39,962 bases of DNA, taken from JBBSEX01 sp038239345. Its GTDB lineage: Bacteria > Acidobacteriota > Terriglobia > Bryobacterales > Bryobacteraceae. Under the pieces are notes generated by a model. It was given only the letters and a program-made list of their open reading frames with translations, was not told the DNA's origin and searched no databases. The position numbers and the translations under genes were made by a program. Of this stretch, positions 8,761 through 16,292 are shown one piece after another. Where the stretch lies: assembly GCA_038239345.1 (NCBI GenBank), contig JBBSEX010000028.1, forward strand, positions 1 to 39,962, read 5' to 3'. Every line of letters starts with the position of its first letter. The first letter of the stretch is position 1.

Positions 8761-9736
8761 GGAGAATCCGTTCTCGCACGGCCGCCAGTTCTTCGAAACG
8801 TCTGGGAATGGACAACCGAAAGAAGCTCAGGTGGGCAAGGGCCCCCCGAATGAATTCGAATTGACGTGTCAAGCCGGCGGGATCGCCTACGTCTAGCAGA
8901 AAGGCATACCGCACGAGTTCGATGAAAGCCTCGCGTGCGGAAATCTGAGTGAGCGTGAAATCCGCGGGGGATGTCAGGAAGTAAATAGCGGCCAACGGAG
9001 CGGGTTTCAGGCTGAAGCGGATGCGGGCTTCGGCGGGACCGAAGCGGCGTTTGAGAGTGTAATGGGCCACGGGGAGAGTCTGCCGATGGCTTTCGAGAAC
9101 GGCGGAAGCGGAATCGGGCATGAGGCGGAGACCCGAATAGAGGGAGCTGCCCACCAATTTACCAGCGCGTTCTTGGATGTGCAGGCAGTCGTCGGCGAGG
9201 AGAGAACATCCCTGCGAGGAGAAACTGGCTGCCAGGGTCGACTTACCCGATCCGGTCAGACCCGCGAAAGCCACGGCGCGCCGGGAGAAGGCGACGGCGC
9301 TGGCGTGGAGAATGAAGTTGCCGCGCAGACTGAGGGCCAGTGGCATTACCTGATCCAAAAAGAGATGACGGATAGTCTCGGCCGGTGTCTGTTCCGGAGC
9401 AAAACACCGAATCAGCCCATCCTCCGGCGAGACGGTAAATCGGGCTTGGTTCGCGAACTCCAAGACGAAGGATGACGCGATGCGACCGATGCGGAGCCAT
9501 ACTCCGCCATCCGGTAAACACCAACGATGGAACCACCGGCAGGGGAGCGGCTCGGGCTTTCGCTGGGTGACAAATTCCAACGACCAATCCGGCGCTGTGT
9601 TTGCGGAGCCGAGTTCGGGAAGCGCTATATTGCTCCGCAGCGAGGAACCGGCGAAACGGTACAACGCTGGTTGCGCCCTGATGTCAGGCCAACCTGGACC
9701 GTTAAGGTTTACGGGCGCGATGTGTTCCGCCGTCAT
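8753..9736 (-). CDS. HPr-kinase-like (HprK-related) enzyme, putative lasso-peptide kinase
   Basis: This protein of about 327 residues has the kinase core at residues 140-190: NFILHASAVAF, then the P-loop GLTGSGKST and LLADDCLHI, in which the Asp pair matches HprK active sites. The HPr-recognition N-terminal domain of true HprK/P is replaced by an unrelated beta-rich region. In paeninodin-type clusters, kinases of this group phosphorylate the precursor C-terminal Ser. The ATG at 9736 lies inside the precursor gene and overlaps it by 35 bases in another frame, which implies tight coupling; no closer ATG is available. The precursor here ends in Lys-Pro, so the kinase target is uncertain. Confidence 0.8.
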   Translation of the reverse strand: MTAEHIAPVNLNGPGWPDIRAQPALYRFAGSSLRSNIALPELGSANTAPDWSLEFVTQRKPEPLPCRWFHRWCLPDGGVWLRIGRIASSFVLEFANQARFTVSPEDGLIRCFAPEQTPAETIRHLFLDQVMPLALSLRGNFILHASAVAFSRRAVAFAGLTGSGKSTLAASFSSQGCSLLADDCLHIQERAGKLVGSSLYSGLRLMPDSASAVLESHRQTLPVAHYTLKRRFGPAEARIRFSLKPAPLAAIYFLTSPADFTLTQISAREAFIELVRYAFLLDVGDPAGLTRQFEFIRGALAHLSFFRLSIPRRFEELAAVRERILRA

Positions 9737-9848
9737 TCGCGCTTACGGTGGTTCCGCTCTGTGTGAGTTTCTGCACGCTTCCGTACTCGACCAGTCGAGG
9801 GGTTTCATAAGCTTTTTTAACGGGAGCCTGATTATCCTGATCGTTCAT
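9702..9848 (-). CDS. Lasso-peptide precursor (48 residues)
   Basis: A short frame runs from ATG 9848 to TAA 9702. The leader contains YETPRLVEYG at residues 14-23, an exact match to the YxxPxLxxxG motif bound by PqqD-like B1 proteins. It ends in KLTQ, with Thr29 at the expected -2 position. The predicted core, residues 31-48, is SGTTVSANDGGTHRARKP. Asp39 is core residue 9, correct for a nine-membered macrolactam with the Ser1 amine. The tail is basic (HRARKP), with His, Arg and Lys as possible plugs. A strong Shine-Dalgarno sequence lies 6 bases upstream. It sits between the cyclase and kinase genes. Ser at core position 1 is less usual than Gly. Cleavage and ring are predictions from motif positions. 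Confidence 0.85.
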   Translation of the reverse strand: MNDQDNQAPVKKAYETPRLVEYGSVQKLTQSGTTVSANDGGTHRARKP

Positions 9849-9854
9849 GAGTTG

Positions 9855-9863
9855 TCCTCTCCT
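9855..9863 (-). promoter_or_regulatory. Ribosome binding site of the lasso precursor
   Basis: On the minus strand AGGAGAGGA lies 6 bases before ATG 9848. It is the strongest Shine-Dalgarno sequence I saw in this operon, as expected for a precursor needed in excess over its enzymes. Confidence 0.75.
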
Positions 9864-9919
9864 AGTAGTATGCACTGATTTGGGGTGAAATGTGCTGCGA
9901 AGCTCTCCTATATAGTACG

Positions 9920-11794
9920 CTAGGGACCACCGACAGCGTTACGGGACACGACCGCGTCGAACCACAAGTTAATTCCGAAGACCATCCAGAGCGGGCAAGT
10001 GTGTCTGGTGTAGCCAAGACTGCCGGAGCGATGCTCGTTTTCCATGCGCCGATATTTGCGCTCCACTTCACGTTGGTCAACCCATCCCGCCGCCGCAATA
10101 GGCAGATTTTCGAATGAGTGAGCGCCCCCGTTGCGTTGGAAGGCCTTCAGGAAGACGGAGGAAAACTCCGCTTTGGACCTCCTTTCCCGAATGGACTCGG
10201 GCAGAATCGGGCGCATGGCTTGGCGAAGGACAAATTTCGTGCGGTCATCGCGCCAGCGTTGGTCTTCGGGTAGGGCGAGGGCAAATTCCAACAAGCGCCG
10301 GTCGGAGAAGGGATGGCGCTGTTCCATTCCAAAAGAAGATGCGGATCTCTCCTCCATTTCGAGCGCGTGAACGCGCCAGCCGCTCGCGTAGACGGAGTAG
10401 AGATCTTTCTGGGCGAGAGTTGGAAAGGGGGGAGTCGGGGTATCCTGGCGTAGGCGCTCGGCGAGTCCGGTTCGAGCGGCGAAGCGCGCGTCGATCCAGG
10501 ACGGGATGCGGTTACGGTCCAGAAAGCCCCCGGCGATCGTTTGCGCGGATTTAGGCAGCAGCGGCCATAGGCCAAAGCGCAGCAAGGTTCGCCAGGAGAA
10601 CCGGCCACCGCCGGCTCGCGCATTGGCACGCAGTTTCCGCGCGAGCGAGCGGACTTTCAATCTCTTCAGCAGGTCGGCATAACCGTAATGGCTGCCCATG
10701 AGCCACTCGTCCCCGCCCAGTCCGGTGAGAATCACGCGACATTCTTTTTGCAGGGCGACTTGGCTTAAGGAATTCGACATAGCCCCATTGGGGTAATCGG
10801 GGAAATCGTTGAACCTGCGAACTTGGGCGAGATATTCGGCTGCATTCTTTCCCGACGCGCCGGCTGTGTGGGAACGGACGCCGGATTTCACGACCATGTC
10901 GCCGATGAACGCGGATTCGTCGCAGGCTTCGCCGGGAAACACCATCGAGAACGCATCGAGTGGCTTGCGGAGCCGGCAGGCAACTCCGGCGACTGAGGAA
11001 GAATCCACGCCTCCGCTGAGGAAGACTCCCGCGGCAGTTTGGCTGCGCAGGCGGCAGCGCACGGCTTCGGAGAAGATTTCCAGGAAATGGTCGGAGTAAT
11101 CTTCGTCGCGCTGATAGCGAATCGTTTTGGCCGCGTCGATGTCAAAATAGCGGCGCTTAATTAAGCCAGCAGCGGTCACGGTCAGCGAATGCGCCGGCGG
11201 GAGCCGGTAAATGCCCCGGTAGAGAGTCTCTTCCGCCCCCGTCATTGCGCAGGCCAGATACTCGGCAGCTAAGGCTTCGTTCACGCACGGAGAAACCCCT
11301 GGGTGGGCGACGATCTGGGTGAGCTCCGAGGCGGCGAGGAATATGCGGGAGTCCGCGTAATAGTACAGAGGCTTGATTCCCATGGCGTCGCGGACCAGGA
11401 ATACGCGGCGCTCCCGAGGATCCCAGATGGCGAAGGCGAAATCACCGACGATTCTATGGGCGCAGGCTGGTCCCCACCGTTGATAGCAGCGGAGAACCAG
11501 TTCAGCGTCGCCGGCCTCCGGATGCTGATTGACGTCCCGGACAAGCTCGGCGCGATTGTCCACTCGGCCGTCCATGGAGATGCACAGGCCGGAGGGCCGG
11601 TCCACAAAGGGTTGGGATTCCGCAATCGACTCCAGCGTGGTATGGAGCATCTGATGACCAAGATCCACGGGGCCCGACGTGAATTGGCCGGCGCCGTCCC
11701 GGGCCCGGTCTGGCGATGCACTCATCATGCGCATCAACGAGTCCGGGTCCGAAGGGCTTGCGTCGCGGTGGAAGATCAGGGCAATACCGCTCAT
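9920..11794 (-). CDS. Asparagine-synthetase-like lasso cyclase (C protein)
   Basis: This protein of about 624 residues has an N-terminal Ntn-type glutaminase-like domain (residues 1-200, with DAELVLRCYQRWG and HRIVGDFAFAIWD). A synthetase domain follows, with the ATP-pyrophosphatase loop SGGVDSSS at residues 260-267 and LTGLGGDEW near 355. Residue 2 is Ser instead of the catalytic Cys of glutamine-hydrolysing asparagine synthetases, so glutaminase activity should be absent. This fits lasso cyclases, which adenylate the core Asp/Glu and close the ring with the peptide's own amine. Its ATG overlaps the B2 stop (ATGA). It is followed by the precursor gene after about 70 bases. Confidence 0.88.
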   Translation of the reverse strand: MSGIALIFHRDASPSDPDSLMRMMSASPDRARDGAGQFTSGPVDLGHQMLHTTLESIAESQPFVDRPSGLCISMDGRVDNRAELVRDVNQHPEAGDAELVLRCYQRWGPACAHRIVGDFAFAIWDPRERRVFLVRDAMGIKPLYYYADSRIFLAASELTQIVAHPGVSPCVNEALAAEYLACAMTGAEETLYRGIYRLPPAHSLTVTAAGLIKRRYFDIDAAKTIRYQRDEDYSDHFLEIFSEAVRCRLRSQTAAGVFLSGGVDSSSVAGVACRLRKPLDAFSMVFPGEACDESAFIGDMVVKSGVRSHTAGASGKNAAEYLAQVRRFNDFPDYPNGAMSNSLSQVALQKECRVILTGLGGDEWLMGSHYGYADLLKRLKVRSLARKLRANARAGGGRFSWRTLLRFGLWPLLPKSAQTIAGGFLDRNRIPSWIDARFAARTGLAERLRQDTPTPPFPTLAQKDLYSVYASGWRVHALEMEERSASSFGMEQRHPFSDRRLLEFALALPEDQRWRDDRTKFVLRQAMRPILPESIRERRSKAEFSSVFLKAFQRNGGAHSFENLPIAAAGWVDQREVERKYRRMENEHRSGSLGYTRHTCPLWMVFGINLWFDAVVSRNAVGGP

Positions 11795-12201
11795 GCTCGT
11801 TCTAAGGTGGTGTAGGTGCCGGCTTCCGGCTCGCCCAATACGACCTCGCCATCCATCTCAAGCCACGCGTGAGCATCGAGCTTTCCGGCTGAATCGAGAA
11901 TGACCCCAAGGCGGAGCTGGGAACCCCGGCCGCTCCAGGCAAGCATGAGTTCCGCAGCCAGCGCGGCCGTGAGACAGGTGGAGTACGGCACGCGAGCGGA
12001 GGCGGACTGCACGGCCCGAATGATGCCGGCTGGGGGAATGCGGCTTGGCACTCTAAGTGAGTGAGCCCAAGTCAAGCAGCGCCGGATGCGACCGAACGGA
12101 ACACAGGTGATAGCGACACGAATCAACCCAATCAGAACGAACGCTGTGAGGCGGGTGGCCAGTTCCGGCAAGGTTAGCCGCGTCAGGGTGTTAATCCGCA
12201 G
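11791..12201 (-). CDS. Lasso leader peptidase (B2, transglutaminase-like)
   Basis: The frame carries the B2 family core: a hydrophobic N-terminal segment (LATRLTAFVLIGLIRVAITC), then YSTCLTAALAAELMLAW with the catalytic Cys, LRLGVILD, and DAHAWLEMDGEV with the catalytic His and a nearby acidic residue. The protein removes the leader, guided by B1. The start is uncertain. The only ATG before the domain (12285) would overlap the B1 gene by 95 bases in another frame. A CTG at 12201 or an ATT at 12195 would instead place the start at the B1 stop, and I use 12201. The gene overlaps the cyclase start by 4 bases. Confidence 0.8.
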   Translation of the reverse strand: MRINTLTRLTLPELATRLTAFVLIGLIRVAITCVPFGRIRRCLTWAHSLRVPSRIPPAGIIRAVQSASARVPYSTCLTAALAAELMLAWSGRGSQLRLGVILDSAGKLDAHAWLEMDGEVVLGEPEAGTYTTLERA

Positions 12202-12475
12202 GCTTAATTTCGACCAGTCCTTTGGCCGCGAGATCTTGCAAGAGCGATTCGAGATCCTGCCTGCATGTGTTCGAATCAACGGCATATTCTTCGTTCAACG
12301 TATCGAGGATTTGACCGACGGTTCTGGGTTGCTGAACGAGGTCCCATACGCGGGCTCCGACTGGGTTAAGCCCATAATAGACACCGTTCTTGAGACATAA
12401 AATCACTGCCTCGCCAGCCAAATTGCAGGACATCTGCTGGCTGGCCGCGAGAACGATGCAATCAGAAGCGAACAT
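12191..12475 (-). CDS. PqqD-like leader-recognition protein (B1, RRE)
   Basis: This 94-residue protein has the PqqD/RRE fold signature: the beta strands EAVILCLKNGVYYGLNPVGA, then RVWDLVQQPRTVGQIL, and the helical tail with DLESLLQDLAAKGLVEI. It is expected to bind the YxxPxLxxxG part of the precursor leader and present it to the B2 peptidase. B1 and B2 are separate genes here, unlike the fused McjB of many proteobacterial clusters. It lies 24 bases after the PEP-CTERM gene and overlaps the likely start of B2. Confidence 0.85.
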   Translation of the reverse strand: MFASDCIVLAASQQMSCNLAGEAVILCLKNGVYYGLNPVGARVWDLVQQPRTVGQILDTLNEEYAVDSNTCRQDLESLLQDLAAKGLVEIKPAD

Positions 12476-12499
12476 CCAATAACTGACGGAATTGATGCC

Positions 12500-13177
12500 T
12501 TATGCCCGCACGCGGCGGCGCGCCAGCAGCACTGCGACCAGTCCACCGGCGGACAACAAGATCGTGGAGGGCTCGGGAACGGCCGGCGGGGCTCCGGGCG
12601 CAAAGCGAATTTGGGCGATCGCGAAGTCCGTGTCGCCATTGATCGAGATACTGGTGAACTGCTGGTCGGGCGTCGTTCCAGCGATCAGACGAGCGCTAGA
12701 GATCCCGGTAGGGTAGGCCTGCACGATAGTACCGACGCTTATCGCTCCGTTCAGGAAGTTGACGGTGAGGGTGTGAGCCGAGAAAGAATCGATCTCGGCT
12801 TCAAACCCGAACGTCTGCACGGGCGTATTGAAAGACAGAGTGACCGTTTGGTTCGCTGGCACCAGAGGGGTCTGGATTTCATCGACGCGTGGAGTCGCGG
12901 TTTCGGTAAAGGGTGGCGCAGCCCAGGTTTGCCACCCCACTGGAACTGGCGCACGTGGGATGACCGCGGTAGCTCCGGTGAACGATACCGTAAATCCTCC
13001 GCTAGAAAGCGAGGTGACGGGTACATCCTGGGTTCCGGGTGGAACGAGGGTCGTGCCGGAAGTGTAGGTCGTGTTAGGAAGCGGAATTTGTATGAAGGCC
13101 GCTTGGGCGGTGCCAAGAACAGCCAAGCCAAGAACCGTCCATAAAGCGGGACTGAAAACGCTCTTCTCAAATTGCAT
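12500..13177 (-). CDS. PEP-CTERM sorting-domain protein
   Basis: This protein of about 225 residues has a signal peptide (SPALWTVLGLAVLGTAQAAF), a beta-rich middle (VTLSFNTPVQTFGFEAEID) and a C-terminal PEP-CTERM signal: VPEPSTILL, a hydrophobic helix and RRRVRA. Such proteins are cut by an exosortase and sent to the surface, usually together with EPS. No exosortase lies in the window. ATG 13177 is preferred over 13204 because GGAGG stands 5 bases before it. It heads the lasso operon, with only 24 bases to B1. Whether it is functionally linked to the lasso peptide is unknown. Confidence 0.85.
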   Translation of the reverse strand: MQFEKSVFSPALWTVLGLAVLGTAQAAFIQIPLPNTTYTSGTTLVPPGTQDVPVTSLSSGGFTVSFTGATAVIPRAPVPVGWQTWAAPPFTETATPRVDEIQTPLVPANQTVTLSFNTPVQTFGFEAEIDSFSAHTLTVNFLNGAISVGTIVQAYPTGISSARLIAGTTPDQQFTSISINGDTDFAIAQIRFAPGAPPAVPEPSTILLSAGGLVAVLLARRRVRA

Positions 13178-13234
13178 GTTTCCTCCGATGATGCTCTTTA
13201 ACAATACCGAATACCAGAATGATACTCTATCGGT

Positions 13235-13725
13235 CTAATTTTTGCTGGCGAGATTGTACCAGCCGGCAAAGACCGGCCTCGCAGTCCGCCAGTCGGCGAT
13301 TCCGTGATTTCCCGATAGAGCTGAAAAAGTGCGCTTGGTCATGTCTTCCAGACTGAACTGCCGGTAACGCGGCGCCGCCCCGCTTGTAGGTACCGCTCGC
13401 AGGTTGCCGTCGTCAAGGAGCAGGCTGATCGCGGTCGCTAAGCCATCCGGGTCCGCAGGATTGAGGGTGAGTCCGGTAACGCCGTGCATTGAGACGAAAG
13501 GAACTCCGGAGTCGACGGGCGGTATTCACCACTGGCTTCCCGCAGGCCATGGCTTCGAGTTGCACTATGCTGAAGGCCTCGCTTCTAGTGGACGAGGCAG
13601 CACGAAAACATCGGCGGCATGGTAATAGCGGACGATGTCGCCGATATAGCCCAAGAAGACCACTCGTTCTCGGACCCCGGCGAGTTCCGCCTCATGTTGC
13701 AGCTTGGGACAGCCCGGCCAGAAAG
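13235..13725 (-). pseudogene. 3' remnant of a GT4 glycosyltransferase, frameshifted
   Basis: Pieces of one protein appear in different minus frames: RERVVFLGYIGDIVRYYHAA, then DVFVLP, then EAFSIVQLEAMACGKPVVNT in a shifted frame, then SGVPFVSMHGVTGLTLNPAD in a third. They line up with the C-terminal domain of the intact enzyme at 29970-31100 (EAFGIVQLEAMATGLPVVNT, SGVPFVSLHGQTGF). The N-terminal half is missing, and two frameshifts break the rest. It was probably a paralogue before decay. Confidence 0.75.
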
Positions 13726-13775
13726 ATCCGGAAAGGGAATGAGATTAAGAAAAAGATGAAGACCAGTCCCAGAGG

Positions 13776-14141
13776 TTAGCGCAGGCGTTCTCCTTCCGCG
13801 GGCACGCTGAACCACAGCACCGCAGTAAGCGCCCAGATGACCGGCGTTTGCCACAGAATCAAACTCGCCGTTTCGGCCAGTTCGCGCCGGACGCGGGCGG
13901 CGCGTTGAACTTCTTGGGCCCGACCTGGGATGAAGGGCACCTCGCGAGGCAGAAGTCTGATGATGCCGAAATCGAAAAGACTCAGATAGGTGAGAATCTG
14001 GGCGGTGCGAGCCATAATCCGTAGTAGTGCTGCCCTTCGATGCAGGACGAAATGGATCGCCCAGAGTCCTGCCAGCAGGACGACGATCTGATTTACATAG
14101 CTGAAGGCAAGTCCACTAGCGATCTTCTGGTTCTGCTCATC
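13776..14141 (-). pseudogene. N-terminal remnant of a Wzx-type flippase
   Basis: The frame encodes IASGLAFSYVNQIVVLLAGL, then TAQILTYLSLFDFGIIRLLP and LILWQTPVIWALTAVLW. This matches roughly the first quarter of polysaccharide flippases (Wzx/MATE-like), and then stops at GERLR. A full flippase needs 12-14 helices, so this one cannot work. The start near 14141 (ATG overlapping the ligase stop) is in another frame from the conserved part, so there is probably also an early frameshift. The break lies close to the neighbouring glycosyltransferase remnant, consistent with one deletion joining the two. The intact flippase at 36271-37788 may replace it. Confidence 0.7.
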
Positions 14142-15555
14142 GGACGGACTCGACGGTGCTGAGACGATCCCGGAGGTCGCGGGTGCGGTTGTCAGGGCTA
14201 CGTAGCGCGGCGGCGAAAAGAGTTGCATTCAGAAGCCACAGTTCCATCCCGCCTTGGCCGATGAAAAAATCATAGGTGAATGTGGCAGCCAGCGCCCCGA
14301 AGTTATAGGCCACCAGCAGGGCGCCCCAGATCCACAATTCGCCCCGGTCCCGAAGCAGGGCGATCCGGAAGGCGGTGCGAATCGCGAGAAAAATCGCGGC
14401 AAGATAGGCCAGAATCATTGGAATACCCCCGTCGAGGATCCATCCGGTCCACTGCACTTCGGACCAGATCTGATCTTTGCGAGGGTCGGCCGAGCTTCCG
14501 AAGTAAGCGTAGACCATACCCCAGCGTCCCAAGCCCGCCCCGAGGGGGTACTCAGGAAGCAAAGTTTCGAACGTATATTGCAAGAGGCGGCCGCGGTTTT
14601 GATAGAAGACATTCCCTGGGCGGTCGTTGACGAGGGTGTTCAGGCGTCCCGTGACGCTCTTTCCGCCCAGGGTGATCGCCCAGCCCAAACTGGCGAGAAC
14701 AATGAGAGGTAGCGCCACCGTCAGGACCACGATTAGGGCACGTCCTCCGCGCCATAGCACGATCCCGTAGAAAGCAATGATGCAGATACCTAGCATTACC
14801 AGCGTGACTCGGACCTGCGAGAGGTAGACACAGACCATTCCCATAAAGAGACCGGCAACGGACAGCATTCTCAAGAGCGGGCGCCTTTCCGTTAGCAGGA
14901 AGCCAAGTCCGAGCAGAACGGCATAGAACCCGGAACTGGCTGCGCCACCGGGCCTGTCGGTCAGGCCCATGGGACGGAATACGTGGGCTCCCGCTGCGGT
15001 CTCGATTTCCAGGCTCTTGACGTACGACCCGCCCCGCATTGAGATCACTGGTGACAAACTGGGTTGAAACCGTCCCGGGTAGTAGATCTGCAAAAGACCG
15101 CAGCCCGAACTCAAAACGTGGAATCCCCAGAAAATTAGCAGCACGCGGCGAAGCGAGGCGCAATCGATGCGCAGGTGAGAAACCCAGAAGAGGGGCGCCA
15201 GAATCGCGAGATTCAAGGCAATCTCCGCAGTGCCGGCCAACGCACTATTCGTCAGGGGGTGGAAAAAGCCGATTACCAGAATTATCAGAATGGCTATGGC
15301 CGCTTTGGCGGCAGGATGGGGTTTTGCGCGGCCAGGCAGGAAGAACAAAAGGGCCAGGCTGAACCCGAAGGAGGCTGCTCGGAACAGCGGTCGAGCCGTC
15401 CCGACCGCGCTCCACAGCAGCGCGAGCTGACAGGAGATCTGGACGTACATAAACACCTCAATCCAGAACCCTGGCGAGCGGTTCTTAGACGCTCGGGAGG
15501 GCAGAGACGCGCGCGGGCGTGCGAGGGTCGCTTCCTGAGATGCCGTGGAGGTCAT
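14137..15555 (-). CDS. O-antigen ligase / Wzy-like polymerase, second copy
   Basis: This membrane protein of about 472 residues has many hydrophobic helices. Its long periplasmic loop contains VRVTLVMLGICIIAFYGIVL, RGRLLQYTFETLLPEYPLGA, GLGRWGMVYAYFG and IWSEVQWTGWILDGGIPM, a subgroup of the O-antigen ligase family. ATG 15555 is chosen because it overlaps the stop of the preceding glycosyltransferase (ATGA); the frame is open to 15660. A shorter, broken relative lies at 26895-27670. It is probably the repeat-unit polymerase for one of the polymers made here. Confidence 0.82.
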   Translation of the reverse strand: MTSTASQEATLARPRASLPSRASKNRSPGFWIEVFMYVQISCQLALLWSAVGTARPLFRAASFGFSLALLFFLPGRAKPHPAAKAAIAILIILVIGFFHPLTNSALAGTAEIALNLAILAPLFWVSHLRIDCASLRRVLLIFWGFHVLSSGCGLLQIYYPGRFQPSLSPVISMRGGSYVKSLEIETAAGAHVFRPMGLTDRPGGAASSGFYAVLLGLGFLLTERRPLLRMLSVAGLFMGMVCVYLSQVRVTLVMLGICIIAFYGIVLWRGGRALIVVLTVALPLIVLASLGWAITLGGKSVTGRLNTLVNDRPGNVFYQNRGRLLQYTFETLLPEYPLGAGLGRWGMVYAYFGSSADPRKDQIWSEVQWTGWILDGGIPMILAYLAAIFLAIRTAFRIALLRDRGELWIWGALLVAYNFGALAATFTYDFFIGQGGMELWLLNATLFAAALRSPDNRTRDLRDRLSTVESVR

Positions 15556-16267
15556 ACGCCCATCGATTCCCGGTAGATTGGTTGGTGGCACGCGCCCACG
15601 GACCGCCACGAGAATTCGCCCGCGCGCTGGCGGCCCGCCGAAGCCAATCGGTTGCGCCATTTGGGCACGGAAAGCAACTCGAGCAGGCAGCGCGTGAAAT
15701 CGGCGTCATCGGCGATTACACCATATTTGCCGTCATCCAGTACGTACTTCGCCCCATCGTTGGGAGAGCTCAGCACCGCGGTTCCGCTAGACATTGCTTC
15801 GATGTAGGACATTCCGAAGCCCTCGCAAGTACTCTGATAAGCGAACATCCAGGACTTCCGGTAAAGTCGCGCGAGCGTCTCATCAGATGGGAAAAACCTT
15901 CATCGACGACGCCGCGGTCCCGCGCGGACAGTAATCGGAACCCACGCAGAGCCGGGCCTCGGGAAAAAGCGGTTGCACGTCTTGTACGAAAATGTCGTAG
16001 GGAAACTGGCCACGCTTGCGGCCGGTCCATGTTCCAAGGTACAGGATTAAAGGGTACGACGTCTTCGCTCCGGTTCGAAACAAGTCCGTGTCGACTCCGT
16101 TGTTCGTGGCCGATATCGATAGCGGAGTGGGAGAGTCTCGAAAGATGCCGGACGGCGCTCGCGATTTCCCTCTCGTACAAGCCGGTAACCTGATGGGTAC
16201 CGACGCGGGGATCTAGAATGAAGTGAGTCCCCTTCAGCAGCCCTGCCCGGACCGCATAGCGACGCAC
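15552..16267 (-). pseudogene. GT4 glycosyltransferase with multiple frameshifts, 5' end missing
   Basis: Three frames together rebuild a GT4 C-terminal part. GLLKGTHFILDPRVGTHQVT comes first, then YPLILYLGTWTGRKRGQFPY with ARLCVGSDYCP, then FPSDETLARLYRKSWMFAYQ, and finally STCEGFGMSYIEAMSSG, the donor-binding E-x7-E-like motif. At least two frameshifts (near 16090 and 15900) separate them. No complete N-terminal domain is present before the neighbouring gene ends at 16293. The last frame (15552-15848) is open and could still be translated into a fragment, but not into an enzyme. Confidence 0.72.
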
Positions 16268-16292
16268 GCTGTCCCGATCAGTCTCTTCTCCT

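Noticed and set aside
9062..9878. Plus-strand frames opposite the kinase and precursor
   Set aside because: No family features; they are shadows of the minus-strand genes.
9920..11794. Ordinary asparagine synthetase
   Set aside because: Cys2 is replaced by Ser, and the gene lies between B2 and a precursor with the lasso leader motif.
12191..12475. True PQQ biosynthesis (PqqD)
   Set aside because: No PqqA, PqqC or PqqE nearby; the B2, cyclase and precursor context makes it a lasso B1 protein.
13230..13265. Terminator-like hairpin (GCTGG...CCAGC)
   Set aside because: Short stem, long loop and no T-run on the fitting strand.
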